A stretch of DNA of 64,000 bases from the NCBI RefSeq assembly GCF_049985285.1, contig NZ_JBNIEU010000002.1, positions 930,001-994,000 on the forward strand, in the 5' to 3' direction. The DNA comes from Aestuariirhabdus sp049985285 (lineage in GTDB: Bacteria; Pseudomonadota; Gammaproteobacteria; Pseudomonadales; Aestuariirhabdaceae). This document shows positions 35,628 to 45,102 of this stretch, in pieces (position 1 is the first letter of the stretch; every line of letters begins with the position of its first letter). Position numbers and translations under genes: made by a program. The notes under the pieces are model-generated. The model did not search any database and was not told the origin of the DNA. It worked only from the letters and a program-made list of their open reading frames with translations.

Positions 35628-36400
35628 TTACCGATCCATTTTTTTACCTTTGTGCGATCCCTGCCGTACTGCTGTTTGGTGTGGCAAAGGGTGGCTTTGG
35701 TGGCACGGTGGCGGTGGTCAGTGTGCCCCTGATGGCTTTGGCCGTTCCACCGCTGCAGGCCGCCGCGATTTTGCTACCGATTCTGGTGGTGATGGACGCG
35801 GTGGCGTTGTGGAGTTTTCGCGGCCAGTACGACCGCATTAATTTAAAGATCCTGCTCCCCGCAGCGGTTGCGGGAGTGGTGATTGGAGCGTTCTTTTTTC
35901 GCTACCTGCCCGATGATGCCATTCGTGTTTTGATCGGGCTGATCGCCGTCATCTTCTGTTTCAACTATTGGTTCAATCCCGGTTATCACTCCAAAACAGC
36001 GCCTAATCGCCTTAGGGGGTCGTTCTGGGGCATGGTGGCAGGGTTTACCAGCTTTGGTATACATGCCGGAGCGCCGCCGGTGAGTGTGTATATGCTGCCG
36101 CAGCAGCTGGACAAGAAACTCCTGATGGGCACCTTTGCGGTATTTTTTGCTTCGGTGAACTTCGTAAAGCTATTTCCCTACGCCTGGTTGGGGAGTTTTG
36201 AGGCCACTAACCTGCTGACCTCGTTGGTGCTGATTCCCCTGGCTCCGATCGGCGTCCGTCTGGGGTTTTACCTGCTACACCGAGTGGATGAAAAAATAAT
36301 ATACAGGCTCGCGTATTTCTTCCTCTGTGTGATGGGAGTCAAGCTTCTCGACGATGGGTCGCGGGGCCTTATCGCCGCCAGCGAGATGGGGGCCATCTAG
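35624..36400 (+). CDS. TauE/SafE family membrane permease
   Basis: The 258-residue protein has about eight membrane helices and the TauE/SafE family layout: FGVAKGGFGGTVAVVSVPLMAL in the first repeat and GFTSFGIHAGAPPVSVYMLP in the second. Members export or import small sulfur- or carbon-containing anions such as sulfite, sulfoacetate or taurine breakdown products. The GTG start overlaps the amgK stop, so the two are co-translated. Substrate unknown. Confidence 0.88.
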   Translation: MITDPFFYLCAIPAVLLFGVAKGGFGGTVAVVSVPLMALAVPPLQAAAILLPILVVMDAVALWSFRGQYDRINLKILLPAAVAGVVIGAFFFRYLPDDAIRVLIGLIAVIFCFNYWFNPGYHSKTAPNRLRGSFWGMVAGFTSFGIHAGAPPVSVYMLPQQLDKKLLMGTFAVFFASVNFVKLFPYAWLGSFEATNLLTSLVLIPLAPIGVRLGFYLLHRVDEKIIYRLAYFFLCVMGVKLLDDGSRGLIAASEMGAI

Positions 36401-36430
36401 CCCCCGCTCGCTACTGGTCACTTGTAAGAA

Positions 36431-37723
36431 TCAGAACAGATCCATAAAACGGTAATACAGCATACCGGCGGCCAGCAGCGGGGCGCGCAGATGCTTGCCA
36501 CCGGGGAAGGTCATATGCTTGATGCCGGCAAACACGTCGAAGCGCTCGGCCTGTCCGCTGATTGCGTCTGCAGTGAGGCGCCCCATCATGTGGGTCGCGT
36601 TAACGCCGTGTCCCGAGTAAGCCTGGGCGAAGAGCACGTTGTCGGAGATGCGTCCCAACTGGGGCATGCGGTTGGCTCCAATGCCGATATTTCCACCCCA
36701 CTCGTAGTCGATCCTGGCGTTGGCGAGTTCCGGGAACACTTTCAGCATCTTGGGGCGCATGGCGGCTTTAATACTGCTGGGCTCGCGACCCGAGTAGTTG
36801 CACATACCGCCGAACAGCAGGCGCTTGTCCGCACTCAGTCGGTAGTAGTCGAGGGCCACGCGCTGATCGCAGATGGCCATGTTTTGTGGAATCAAGCGGC
36901 TGTGAACCTCCTCACTAAGGGGCTCTGTGGCGATGACGTAGCTTCCGGCCGGCAGGACTTTACCGGCAATTTTTGGCTCAAGTTCGCCGATGTAAGCGTT
37001 ACCCCCGAGTACCACAAAATCAGCGCTGACGGTGCCATGCTCGGTGTGCACAACCGGTTTTTTACCGTGCTCGATACGCGTCGCTGCTGAATGCTCAAAG
37101 AAACGGGCGCCCAGCGCTTCGGCGGCGGCGGCTTCACCCAGGCACAGATTCAATGGGTGTACATGACCACTACCCATGTCGACCAGTCCACCAATATACA
37201 TATCCGAGCCCACCACCGATGACACCTCGGCTTTATCAAGCATGCGCATCTCATGGCGGTAGCCGTAGCGGGTATGGATGTCGAACTCCTCCTCCAGCTC
37301 ATTCATGTGGCGAACACGGGTGGCGGCATCGAAATAGCCCCAGCTTAGATCGCAGTCGATGGTGTATTTTTCGACGGTGTTGCGAACGATCTCCACCGCC
37401 TCCAGCCCCATGTTGAAGATCGCATCGACTCCGGCGTCGCCGATCTCGTTGCGAAACTGGTCGGCACCGTGACCGATACCGCGAATGAGTTGCCCGCCAT
37501 TACGCCCGCTTGCACCCCAGCTGAGCTTATGGGCTTCCAGCACAATGACCTTGTAGCCCCGCTCGGCAAGATTTAGCGCGGTACTAACACCGGTAAAACC
37601 GCCGCCGACAATGCAGACATCCGCGCTGTGGCTGCCCTCCAGTCGGGGGTGATCGGTTTGTCGGTTCGCGGTTGCCGCGTAGTAGGAGGGGGCGTGTTCG
37701 TTACTGTGCACGGGTGTATTCAT
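36431..37723 (-). CDS. FAD-dependent oxidoreductase, PuuB-like
   Basis: The 430-residue protein opens, after about 30 residues, with the FAD motif DVCIVGGGFTGVSTALNLAERG. It continues with WGASGRNGGQLIRGIG, a hallmark of gamma-glutamylputrescine oxidase (PuuB/PuuB-like) and related glycine/D-amino-acid oxidases. The C-terminal YSGHGVNATHMMGRL also fits. PuuB oxidises gamma-glutamylputrescine in putrescine breakdown; substrate here is not proven, and no other puu genes are nearby. A perfect palindrome lies just upstream of its start. Confidence 0.87.
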   Translation of the reverse strand: MNTPVHSNEHAPSYYAATANRQTDHPRLEGSHSADVCIVGGGFTGVSTALNLAERGYKVIVLEAHKLSWGASGRNGGQLIRGIGHGADQFRNEIGDAGVDAIFNMGLEAVEIVRNTVEKYTIDCDLSWGYFDAATRVRHMNELEEEFDIHTRYGYRHEMRMLDKAEVSSVVGSDMYIGGLVDMGSGHVHPLNLCLGEAAAAEALGARFFEHSAATRIEHGKKPVVHTEHGTVSADFVVLGGNAYIGELEPKIAGKVLPAGSYVIATEPLSEEVHSRLIPQNMAICDQRVALDYYRLSADKRLLFGGMCNYSGREPSSIKAAMRPKMLKVFPELANARIDYEWGGNIGIGANRMPQLGRISDNVLFAQAYSGHGVNATHMMGRLTADAISGQAERFDVFAGIKHMTFPGGKHLRAPLLAAGMLYYRFMDLF

Positions 37724-37746
37724 GGTGTTTAATATACTGCTTGTGT

Positions 37747-37764
37747 TGTAAATTAAAATTTACA
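37747..37764. promoter_or_regulatory. Palindromic operator-like site upstream of the PuuB-like gene
   Basis: TGTAAATTAAAATTTACA is a perfect inverted repeat (TGTAAATT/AATTTACA around AA), in an otherwise GC-rich region. It lies 24 bp upstream of the PuuB-like ATG and close to a minus-strand TATATT that could be the -10. It looks like a regulator binding site; the regulator is not known. Confidence 0.45.
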
Positions 37765-37832
37765 CGAGCATACCTTGGGGCTTTACCGCTTGGCAAGCGG
37801 TCTTTGCCGTAAGCGGCGCATCTTTCGCGGTG

Positions 37833-39866
37833 TTAGATCTGCTTGCGGATCAGCTGGCGGACCAGAAATCGGCTGGGGTTGATGGCATTGCGCAGGCGCC
37901 GGGTAATGGGCAGGGGATCGTTACAGATGATACTGGCCAGGATCTCTCCGCCCAGGGGACAGGTGACTAACCCTCGCGATCCGTGGGCGGTATTGATATA
38001 GAAACCCGGCAGGTAGGGGCAGGGGTGATCAAAACGGGTGTTGGCGTCCTTGCGCAGGCGAGCGTATCGCTGGACGAACTGAACGGAATCAACCAGCGGA
38101 CCAATGAGTGGCAGGTAATCCGGGGTGGTAGTGCGAAAATTTGCGCGACCGCCGCTCACCTTTTCCACCGCCGCGTCCAGCCCCCGATAGAGCTGCGGGC
38201 TGATTTTCTGCAATAGTTCCAGGTTATACCGGTGATCTTTTTCACGACAGCTTGTGAGGTCGCAATCGAAGTTGAAGGTCGCTCCTATATTCAGCTGACC
38301 GTTGCGCGCCGGGGCAATATATCCCTCTGCGCAGATGACACTCTTTAACGCCTCACTTTGTGTGGTCGCGGGCAGATAGCTGATCTGGCCACGAATCGAC
38401 TTCAGGGGCAGGTACTGGCTCTGGGGCAGGGTGTTGCAGTCTCTACCGGTGGTCAGAACCAGCTGTTCGGTATGTATTGTTTTGCCTTCTTGATTGGTTA
38501 GCCGCCATCCACTTGTGGGATCAAGTTGCTGCGCCGTTTGCAGGGTCCAGTTGGTGGTCAGTTCAATCAACGGGTGATCGAGAAGTGCCTTACAGAGGCT
38601 GGGAGGGTTAACCCAGCCGGTGGTTGGAAACAGCAGACCTCCACTACCCAGCTCTACGCCGCAGAGCTGGCTGAGGGATTGAGCATCCTTGCCACTAAGG
38701 AACTCAGGGTGATAGAGACCGCACTCGAGCAACTGCTGCTGCCGGGTCAACTCTTTCTGGTTGTGTGCCAGCTGGATGACGCCGCAGGGAGACCAGACCG
38801 ATGGGTTGTGGTGGGGAGGGAGCAGGCTATGGAGCAAGCCAAGACTGAAATGAGCGCCCTGGTGCACCAGTTCCGATAGCTCGGTGCCCTGCGCCGATAG
38901 CTTGCTGTAGAGCACACCCTGGGGGTTGCCCGACGCTTCCAGCGCTGGCGCGTCTCGTCGCTCCAGTACGCGCACTTTCCAGCCACGGCGCGCCATCGCC
39001 AATGCGCTGCAGCATCCGGCGAGGCCGGCACCGACAATAACTATCTCGCGGCACTTGCCGGTGGCTACCGGGAAACGCTGCCACGGCTGCTCGGTTTGTG
39101 TGTGCTTGTGGGGCGTTTTCTGAACACTGGGCTCCTTTAAATACCCCCGTAGCATCTCTCGCTTGATACCAAACCCGGGTATTTTTTCTATATGAAAACC
39201 CGCTGCCAGCAAACCCTTTCTAACGCTGCTGGCAGACGTAAAGGTCGCGAACGTAGCTCCGGCGCTACTCATGTCGGCCATTGACTGAAATAACCGTGGT
39301 TGCCATATATCGGGGTTTTTAGCGGGCGAGAATCCATCGAGAAACCAGCAATCGATGTGGGCATCGAAACCTTGCAATGAGGTAACTGCATCGCCGATAC
39401 AGAGTGTGAGGTTGACTCGCCCGTCGTCAAAGATCATGCGATGAGTCCCACTCAGGGCCAGTGGGTAGGCTTGCAATAACGGCTGTGCCATCGATTCCAG
39501 TTCAGGCCATAACGCCAATGCTCGGGTCAGGTCCTTGCTGTTGATCGGGTATTTTTCGGTGCTGATGAAATGCAGGCGGGCATCTGGCGCTGCCTGCTGT
39601 TTCCATAAGTGCCAGCAGCAAAGAAAGTTAAGCCCGGTGCCGAATCCGGTTTCGGCGATGGTAAAGCGGTCTCCTGTGCCTAGCCGCTTAAAGCGCTTCG
39701 CCAGTTGGTTCTGCTGCAGGAATACATAGCGGGATTCGTCGATTCCACTATCGCTGGAGAAAAAGAAATCGTTGAAGCGCGGACAACGCGGTTGGCCCTC
39801 ATCGTCCCAGGTCAAATTGGCGTGATCGGCATCACTGGAACGGGGAGAGGACAAGAGGCGCACCAT
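37833..39866 (-). CDS. mnmC: Bifunctional tRNA-wobble-uridine modification protein MnmC
   Basis: The 677-residue protein has two domains. The N-terminal methyltransferase (about 1-240) carries FTIAETGFGTGLNFL and WFLDGFSPAKNPDIW. The C-terminal FAD oxidase (about 265-650) begins EIVIVGAGLAGCCSALAMARRGW. The FAD domain removes the carboxymethyl group from cmnm5s2U34 and the methyltransferase then makes mnm5s2U in tRNAs for Lys, Glu and Gln. The sequence and order match E. coli MnmC throughout. Confidence 0.95.
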   Translation of the reverse strand: MVRLLSSPRSSDADHANLTWDDEGQPRCPRFNDFFFSSDSGIDESRYVFLQQNQLAKRFKRLGTGDRFTIAETGFGTGLNFLCCWHLWKQQAAPDARLHFISTEKYPINSKDLTRALALWPELESMAQPLLQAYPLALSGTHRMIFDDGRVNLTLCIGDAVTSLQGFDAHIDCWFLDGFSPAKNPDIWQPRLFQSMADMSSAGATFATFTSASSVRKGLLAAGFHIEKIPGFGIKREMLRGYLKEPSVQKTPHKHTQTEQPWQRFPVATGKCREIVIVGAGLAGCCSALAMARRGWKVRVLERRDAPALEASGNPQGVLYSKLSAQGTELSELVHQGAHFSLGLLHSLLPPHHNPSVWSPCGVIQLAHNQKELTRQQQLLECGLYHPEFLSGKDAQSLSQLCGVELGSGGLLFPTTGWVNPPSLCKALLDHPLIELTTNWTLQTAQQLDPTSGWRLTNQEGKTIHTEQLVLTTGRDCNTLPQSQYLPLKSIRGQISYLPATTQSEALKSVICAEGYIAPARNGQLNIGATFNFDCDLTSCREKDHRYNLELLQKISPQLYRGLDAAVEKVSGGRANFRTTTPDYLPLIGPLVDSVQFVQRYARLRKDANTRFDHPCPYLPGFYINTAHGSRGLVTCPLGGEILASIICNDPLPITRRLRNAINPSRFLVRQLIRKQI

Positions 39867-39986
39867 AGGGTAGATTGAACAGGGACAGATAAACTATTCT
39901 ACTAACAACATGACCCGTACCCAAACCAAAGACGTTGAATTAATCACTCAGGGCAGATACTCACATTGCCTGCGGAGGACGTTGTC

Positions 39987-42900
39987 TTGAGCTTGACCGC
40001 TTTGCAGCTTGTTGCGGCCGTAATGCTCGCCAGCATGGTCTGTGTGTTTGTTGGCCTGCGTCGTTACATCGGTCTGGTGCCGAGCTATGTATTTATCGGC
40101 GGTATGAACCTGGTTCATTTTTCTCCTGCAGTCTCTATGGAGAGTTTTGGCGGCTGGGAGGCGGTCTCGGCCCCGGTATCGCTCCTGTGCTTGCTGCTGA
40201 TTGCACTCTATAAGGGAGCCTTTGCCGCTCGAACCGGCGTGGCGATTATCGGCTGTACTGCCATTGGCTTGCCCCTGACCGAAACCATTGCCGGATCCTT
40301 GATGGGGGGGTCGTTATTTTATGCGTCGGTTGTTGCTGTTCCCTTCGACCAGCACTTGCTAAAAACCACCTGCCTTGTGGTGCTATTGTCCCTGATGCTT
40401 GGGACTTACGAGCAAGCGAGGGTCCGGATTGGTGGTATTCGGTTTTGGGCCTTGTCTGTGGTTTTTCTCGGTGGTGTGTTGGTGGATGGAGTGGTCACAG
40501 TAGCGATCATGGGGGGGGCGCATTGGGTCTGGCACAAATTTGCTATTGCTCTTGTGATGCTTTTGCCCGCCGCCGCGTTGTTGCTGTTCGCCTCCAGCTC
40601 TCGCCGGGGTGATATTCAGGGGCTTGGGTTTTGGTTCGGGGGGGCGAGCAAACCTCAACAGCAGAGTGAGTTACCGGTAACGGCCATCGAGAGGGTTAAA
40701 GCAGGTAGCCAGCAGGCCTATGGCCAGCTCGACACGATCCTCGAAACCCAGTTGATCCATGCTTACAGTGTCGACACAGAATTTCGCTACACCCTGTTCA
40801 ATAGGGCGCATGCAGATATGGTACGGCGGGTGACCGGCGCCGAGCTGAGGTTGGGCATCGAGCTGCTTCCGCTGTTGTCGGATGTGATGGGAGCTGACGA
40901 GATCAGGGTTTCCCTGAATCAAGCGATGCGCGGTGAAACCTGCCGCGCCGAACGCCATCTCAAAACCCTGGATGGAGAAAGTCTGGTATTGGATGTGCGC
41001 TATGGCCCGATACTGGACTCAGGCGGCAATATTTCGGGGGTTGGGGTTTGTGCCCTGGACGTTACCGATGCTCGCCTCTCCGATGTTGCGCTGAAATCTT
41101 CAGAGCAGCGTTGGCAGCTGGCGATGGAGGGAAGTCAGGATGGGCTGTGGGATTGGGATATAGAGCACGATAGCCTGTTTCTTTCCAGGCGCTGGTACGA
41201 GATAACCGGCTACGACATCGACGAGGGTTTTGATGTCAAGCGCTGGCATAGCCTGATACACCCGGAAGACAGTATGCACGTAAAACGTGCCAGTGCCGGA
41301 CACCTGCGGGGCACAGACGCCTATTACAGCAGTGCGTTTCGTATACGGGTGGCCGGTGGCGATTACCGCTGGGTATCCGAACGCGGCATAGCAACCTTCG
41401 ATGGGGAAGGGAACCCCCAGCGAATGATCGGCACCATGGCGGATATCGACGATGCCAGACGGGCGGAGGAGCGGATCCGCAGCAGTGAAGAGCTATTGAG
41501 CTATGCCTTCGAGGTGGCGGATGAAGGCATCTGGGATGCGCACATTCCTAGTGGAAAGGTGTTCTATAGCCCAAGATTTCTGGATATGTTGGGCTATACC
41601 GTCGAGGAGTACGGTGACAACCTGGCCTTCTGGGGACGTTTTGTGCACCCCGATGACCGCGCGCGCGTGTCCACAATGCTGCAGCTCCATGAAAGCGGAG
41701 GCGGGCGTTTTGAAGAGCGTTTCCGTATGTACTGCAAGCACGGTGAGGTGATCCATATCCTTTCACGGGGCAGGGTCGTGAGCTGGACGGACGACGGCAA
41801 GCCACTTCGAATGGTGGGTATCCATAAGGATATTACCCAGGAAGTTGAGCGCTTGGAGCAGATAGAAAACCTGGCATTTTATGACTCGCTTACCAATCTG
41901 CCCAACCGCCGTTTGTTGGCCGAACGTGCCGAGCAGAGCCTGGCGCTTGCGCGGCGCAACAAGGGGTTGTTGGCCGTTTTAGTAATCGACCTAGACAAGT
42001 TTAAAGATGTGAATGACACCCTCGGCCATGATGTCGGTGACCTGTTGCTGGTGGCGGTGAGTAAGGCGATCAAATTGTGCCTGCGCGATGTTGACACCCT
42101 ATGCCGTCAGGGAGGCGACGAGTTCACGATTATTCTGCCCGACTGTTCCGGAATGTCTGCACTGGAGGTTGCCGAACGCGTCGCCGATGCGGTCGAACAA
42201 CCGGTGCAGATAAAAACCCATCGGGTACAGGTCGAGGCGAGTATTGGTATCGCCTGCTTCCCTACTGATGGTGAGGATCTTAATACGCTACTGAAACACG
42301 CCGATATCGCCATGTATCAAGCCAAGCAGCGGGAAGTTGCGGTCTCACTGTTCCAGCTTGAACAGGCCAAAGTACTGGAGCGTAGGGTATTGATTGAGAA
42401 AGCCCTGCACGAAGGTATGGAGGGTGAACAGATCTACCTCGAATACCAGCCCAAGATCGATATGCTCAGTGGGCAGATGCTCGGGGTGGAAGCGCTTGCC
42501 CGTTGGAAACACCCTGAACTGGGGATCGTATCGCCTGGAGAGTTTGTAATTATTGCCGAGCAATCGGCGCAAATTCATCGCCTTGGGCGGCGGGTGCTGG
42601 AGCTGGCTTGTCGGCAGCTCGCTTATTGGCGGGCCGAGGGGGTCAACCTGACGATGGCGGTTAACCTGTCGGCGCAGGAGTTGGCCAATGAGCAGTTACC
42701 GGATTATATTTTATCGCTCTTGCAGCAGTATGAGATTGACCCCCGCCTACTTGAGATCGAACTGACCGAAACTGCGATTATGGCCAATGTGGATCGCTCG
42801 ATTGAGCTACTGGCCCGCATTCAGGAGCAGGGCGTTATGGTGGCGATCGATGACTTCGGCACCGGTTACTCCTCATTCAGTTACTTGAACCGTTTGCCCA

Positions 42901-43184
42901 TCGCCTGCATCAAGATCGACCGCTCCTTTGTGGAGCAGTTGGGGCGAAAGTCATCAACCAAGGGGGATTCAGAAACCATTATTCGCGCGATCGTCGCGCT
43001 GGCTCACAACCTCGACCTGCGGGTCGTGGCCGAAGGGGTGGAGACGCACTTGCAGCAGTCCTACCTTCAGCGCCTGCGCTGTGATGAAGGCCAGGGGTTC
43101 CTTTTTTGCCGCCCGACTTCGGCGGCGGGTATCTCCCATATTGCCCACGAACAGCGTAGTTTGCTGGTCTCCGATGGTGAATAG
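39987..43184 (+). CDS. Membrane PAS-GGDEF-EAL protein (cyclic-di-GMP turnover)
   Basis: The TTG at 39987 has GGAGGA at 7 bp spacing and is preferred to the TTG seven codons upstream, which lacks a site. The product has 1065 residues: about six or seven membrane helices (1-205), three PAS-type domains (about 235-615, each followed by a PAC-like strand), a GGDEF domain and an EAL domain. The diguanylate cyclase motif GGDEF (709-713) is intact, with the inhibitory RxxD site (RDVD) five residues before it. The EAL motif (E835) and later DDFGTGYSS loop are also intact. Both synthesis and hydrolysis of c-di-GMP are possible. Confidence 0.93.
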   Translation: MSLTALQLVAAVMLASMVCVFVGLRRYIGLVPSYVFIGGMNLVHFSPAVSMESFGGWEAVSAPVSLLCLLLIALYKGAFAARTGVAIIGCTAIGLPLTETIAGSLMGGSLFYASVVAVPFDQHLLKTTCLVVLLSLMLGTYEQARVRIGGIRFWALSVVFLGGVLVDGVVTVAIMGGAHWVWHKFAIALVMLLPAAALLLFASSSRRGDIQGLGFWFGGASKPQQQSELPVTAIERVKAGSQQAYGQLDTILETQLIHAYSVDTEFRYTLFNRAHADMVRRVTGAELRLGIELLPLLSDVMGADEIRVSLNQAMRGETCRAERHLKTLDGESLVLDVRYGPILDSGGNISGVGVCALDVTDARLSDVALKSSEQRWQLAMEGSQDGLWDWDIEHDSLFLSRRWYEITGYDIDEGFDVKRWHSLIHPEDSMHVKRASAGHLRGTDAYYSSAFRIRVAGGDYRWVSERGIATFDGEGNPQRMIGTMADIDDARRAEERIRSSEELLSYAFEVADEGIWDAHIPSGKVFYSPRFLDMLGYTVEEYGDNLAFWGRFVHPDDRARVSTMLQLHESGGGRFEERFRMYCKHGEVIHILSRGRVVSWTDDGKPLRMVGIHKDITQEVERLEQIENLAFYDSLTNLPNRRLLAERAEQSLALARRNKGLLAVLVIDLDKFKDVNDTLGHDVGDLLLVAVSKAIKLCLRDVDTLCRQGGDEFTIILPDCSGMSALEVAERVADAVEQPVQIKTHRVQVEASIGIACFPTDGEDLNTLLKHADIAMYQAKQREVAVSLFQLEQAKVLERRVLIEKALHEGMEGEQIYLEYQPKIDMLSGQMLGVEALARWKHPELGIVSPGEFVIIAEQSAQIHRLGRRVLELACRQLAYWRAEGVNLTMAVNLSAQELANEQLPDYILSLLQQYEIDPRLLEIELTETAIMANVDRSIELLARIQEQGVMVAIDDFGTGYSSFSYLNRLPIACIKIDRSFVEQLGRKSSTKGDSETIIRAIVALAHNLDLRVVAEGVETHLQQSYLQRLRCDEGQGFLFCRPTSAAGISHIAHEQRSLLVSDGE

Positions 43185-43369
43185 TGCCAAAGAGGCGGGT
43201 TAACAAGCCCACGGGGAACTCCGGTAGCTGCATGGGGAAGAAGAGGAGGTTTTATTAGTGCAAACTGTTCTCAGGGCACTATGGACTTGCACAAACACGA
43301 GCGCTATAACTATAGCTGCTCACCAAGAGTGTCCAGGGGGGTATAACCACCTCCCACCGCGTGACTATT

Positions 43370-43412
43370 GGGGCCGGCCAATCCTTAGAGAGTGGCCGGC
43401 CCCGTCCGTTTT
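43370..43412 (+). terminator. Strong hairpin, probable terminator after the GGDEF-EAL gene
   Basis: GGGGCCGGCCA (43370-43380) pairs perfectly with TGGCCGGCCCC (43393-43403). Four T (43409-43412) follow after a short GTCCG. It sits 185 bp after the GGDEF-EAL stop and 36 bp before the next gene. The rest of the 263-bp gap shows no gene. Confidence 0.55.
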
Positions 43413-43447
43413 AGCCTTCCTGTGCCCTCTCCTCCGGTGACCCCAAC

Positions 43448-44122
43448 GTGAACTCCAGGTTAAATGCGATGCTGCAGCAGCGGGTTCCGGGTGCCCGGCT
43501 GCGCCAGCAGGCCCTGCCCCGTTGCGGAGGGCTTAACCTGTTGTTGATCGACCCTGCCAGTGTCCAGCCTGAATACAGTGCGGAGGCGATACAGACGATA
43601 ATGCGACAGCCTGCCTACTGGGGCCTCTGTTGGGGGAGTGGATTGGCACTGGCGCGCTATCTATTGGCGAATCCCCAGCGAGTGGCGGGTAAGCGGGTGC
43701 TGGATTTTGGCGCCGGGTCTGGTGTGGTGGCCATTGCAGCGGCATTGGCGGGAGCTCGACGGGTGATCGCCTGCGATATAGACCCGCAGGCCCTCTGTGC
43801 GGTTGAGGCCAACGCAAAGCTGAACGGTGTCGAGGTGGAGCTGCTCGATGATCTCTCTCGTCTGCCTTGTCCACAGGACCTGTTGATCGCCGCGGATGTG
43901 CTGTACGACCATGAAAACCTGGGGTTACTCGACTCTTTTCTCTCCCTCGCGGGCGAGGTGTTGGTTGGGGATTCCCGAATTCGTGATTTCAACGTGCCAC
44001 CCTATCAACGGATTGGGCAGATCGACTGTGCAACGGTGCCTGACCTCGATGAGTTTCAGCAGTTTGGGCGCGTTAGCCTTTATCAGGCCCATGGACTGCG
44101 CCACCGCGATGCAGGGGGCTAG
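43448..44122 (+). CDS. Class I SAM-dependent methyltransferase (ETFB/NNMT-like)
   Basis: The 224-residue protein contains the SAM-binding sequence VLDFGAGSGVVAIAAALAGA, then the acidic loop ACDIDPQAL and a catalytic-side motif AADVLYD. It resembles the PrmA-like/ETFB lysine methyltransferase group that modifies protein lysines; the target is unknown. The GTG at 43448 has no clear ribosome site. An in-frame ATG at 43469 is the alternative. It converges with the DUF1223 gene 10 bp away. Confidence 0.78.
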   Translation: MNSRLNAMLQQRVPGARLRQQALPRCGGLNLLLIDPASVQPEYSAEAIQTIMRQPAYWGLCWGSGLALARYLLANPQRVAGKRVLDFGAGSGVVAIAAALAGARRVIACDIDPQALCAVEANAKLNGVEVELLDDLSRLPCPQDLLIAADVLYDHENLGLLDSFLSLAGEVLVGDSRIRDFNVPPYQRIGQIDCATVPDLDEFQQFGRVSLYQAHGLRHRDAGG

Positions 44123-44132
44123 GGAACCCTGA

Positions 44133-44909
44133 TCACCTCTGCGGTGACCACCAGCCACCGGCTGCTTGTAAGGGTTGCAGTCGTTCTCCGGCGCTGACCC
44201 AGGCCGAGATAGCGGTCTGGGGCGCTGCTGCGGTAGTCGTGGCGATGGTGGCCGGGGCGGGTAACTCAATACGCCACCGAATTTCTCCCGGGTGCTGTGC
44301 CTGGGGATAACTCATTTGACGGATGTGATGCAGCACCACGAAATCGTGCTGCAACACTTTGCCTTGATTCTCTCCCGCGTCGATACGATTGCTCAGTCCA
44401 AACCCGGTAATGACCAGATCCAGCGTGTAATGCTGCGACGCTGAGGGTGTTGTGGCTGGTTGAAAAAGAGCGATCAGCTCGTTGCCCTGCTGGGTCAGAT
44501 TGAGCAGGCCCGCCGCTCCACCCGGTTGGGGAGGCTCCGTGTTGGATGAGTGGCGAAACCAGTTGCGCCACTCATCACCGTTGACGACGAAACCGGGCGT
44601 ATAAACCGCTTTGAGACCACCCTGTTGCTGATAAGTGCGCTGGCGGTTGCTATGGCTGGGGCTGGCGAAGCGGTCTTTCCAGCCCATCCAGTCCCAATAG
44701 TCGACATGAAAGGCCACGGGAACGAATCCCTGCCAGAGGTCAGGGTGCCGGGTGAGACGGTGGAACCACAGGTCCGCGGTGGGGCAGCTGCTACAGCCTT
44801 CGGAGGTGTAGAGTTCCAGTAAAGGGGTTTGGGTTGGACCGCTACTGACCTGCCAGCCCCAGCTTAGGGGTGACAGCGCCAGTAACCATAACGTCAGGAG
44901 TCGAATCAT
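44133..44909 (-). CDS. DUF1223 family exported thioredoxin-fold protein
   Basis: The 258-residue protein has a signal peptide (1-18), then the DUF1223 signature LLELYTSEGCSSCPTAD with Cys39 and Cys42 in a CxxC-like active site. AFHVDYWDWMGWKDRFA and the YTPGFVVNGDEW segment follow. These are secreted proteins with a thioredoxin-like fold and predicted periplasmic redox activity; the function is not established. Confidence 0.88.
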   Translation of the reverse strand: MIRLLTLWLLALSPLSWGWQVSSGPTQTPLLELYTSEGCSSCPTADLWFHRLTRHPDLWQGFVPVAFHVDYWDWMGWKDRFASPSHSNRQRTYQQQGGLKAVYTPGFVVNGDEWRNWFRHSSNTEPPQPGGAAGLLNLTQQGNELIALFQPATTPSASQHYTLDLVITGFGLSNRIDAGENQGKVLQHDFVVLHHIRQMSYPQAQHPGEIRWRIELPAPATIATTTAAAPQTAISAWVSAGERLQPLQAAGGWWSPQR

Positions 44910-45102
44910 AGCTTTTTCCCGTCAAGGGCTTACAAGGGCACTGAGCAGGGGCGCTGGGTATGTGGTATTCGCTGTGACTGCGCCCTCTGGTAACAGACCC
45001 TGTTGATGGCAAATTGATTTCAGCGCCGCTGTGGCTTTGTTACAGTGGGGTTCCTGCTTGGATCTTTGATTCGCTGGCTTTTTGGCTACAGGGGCTCTCC
45101 CT

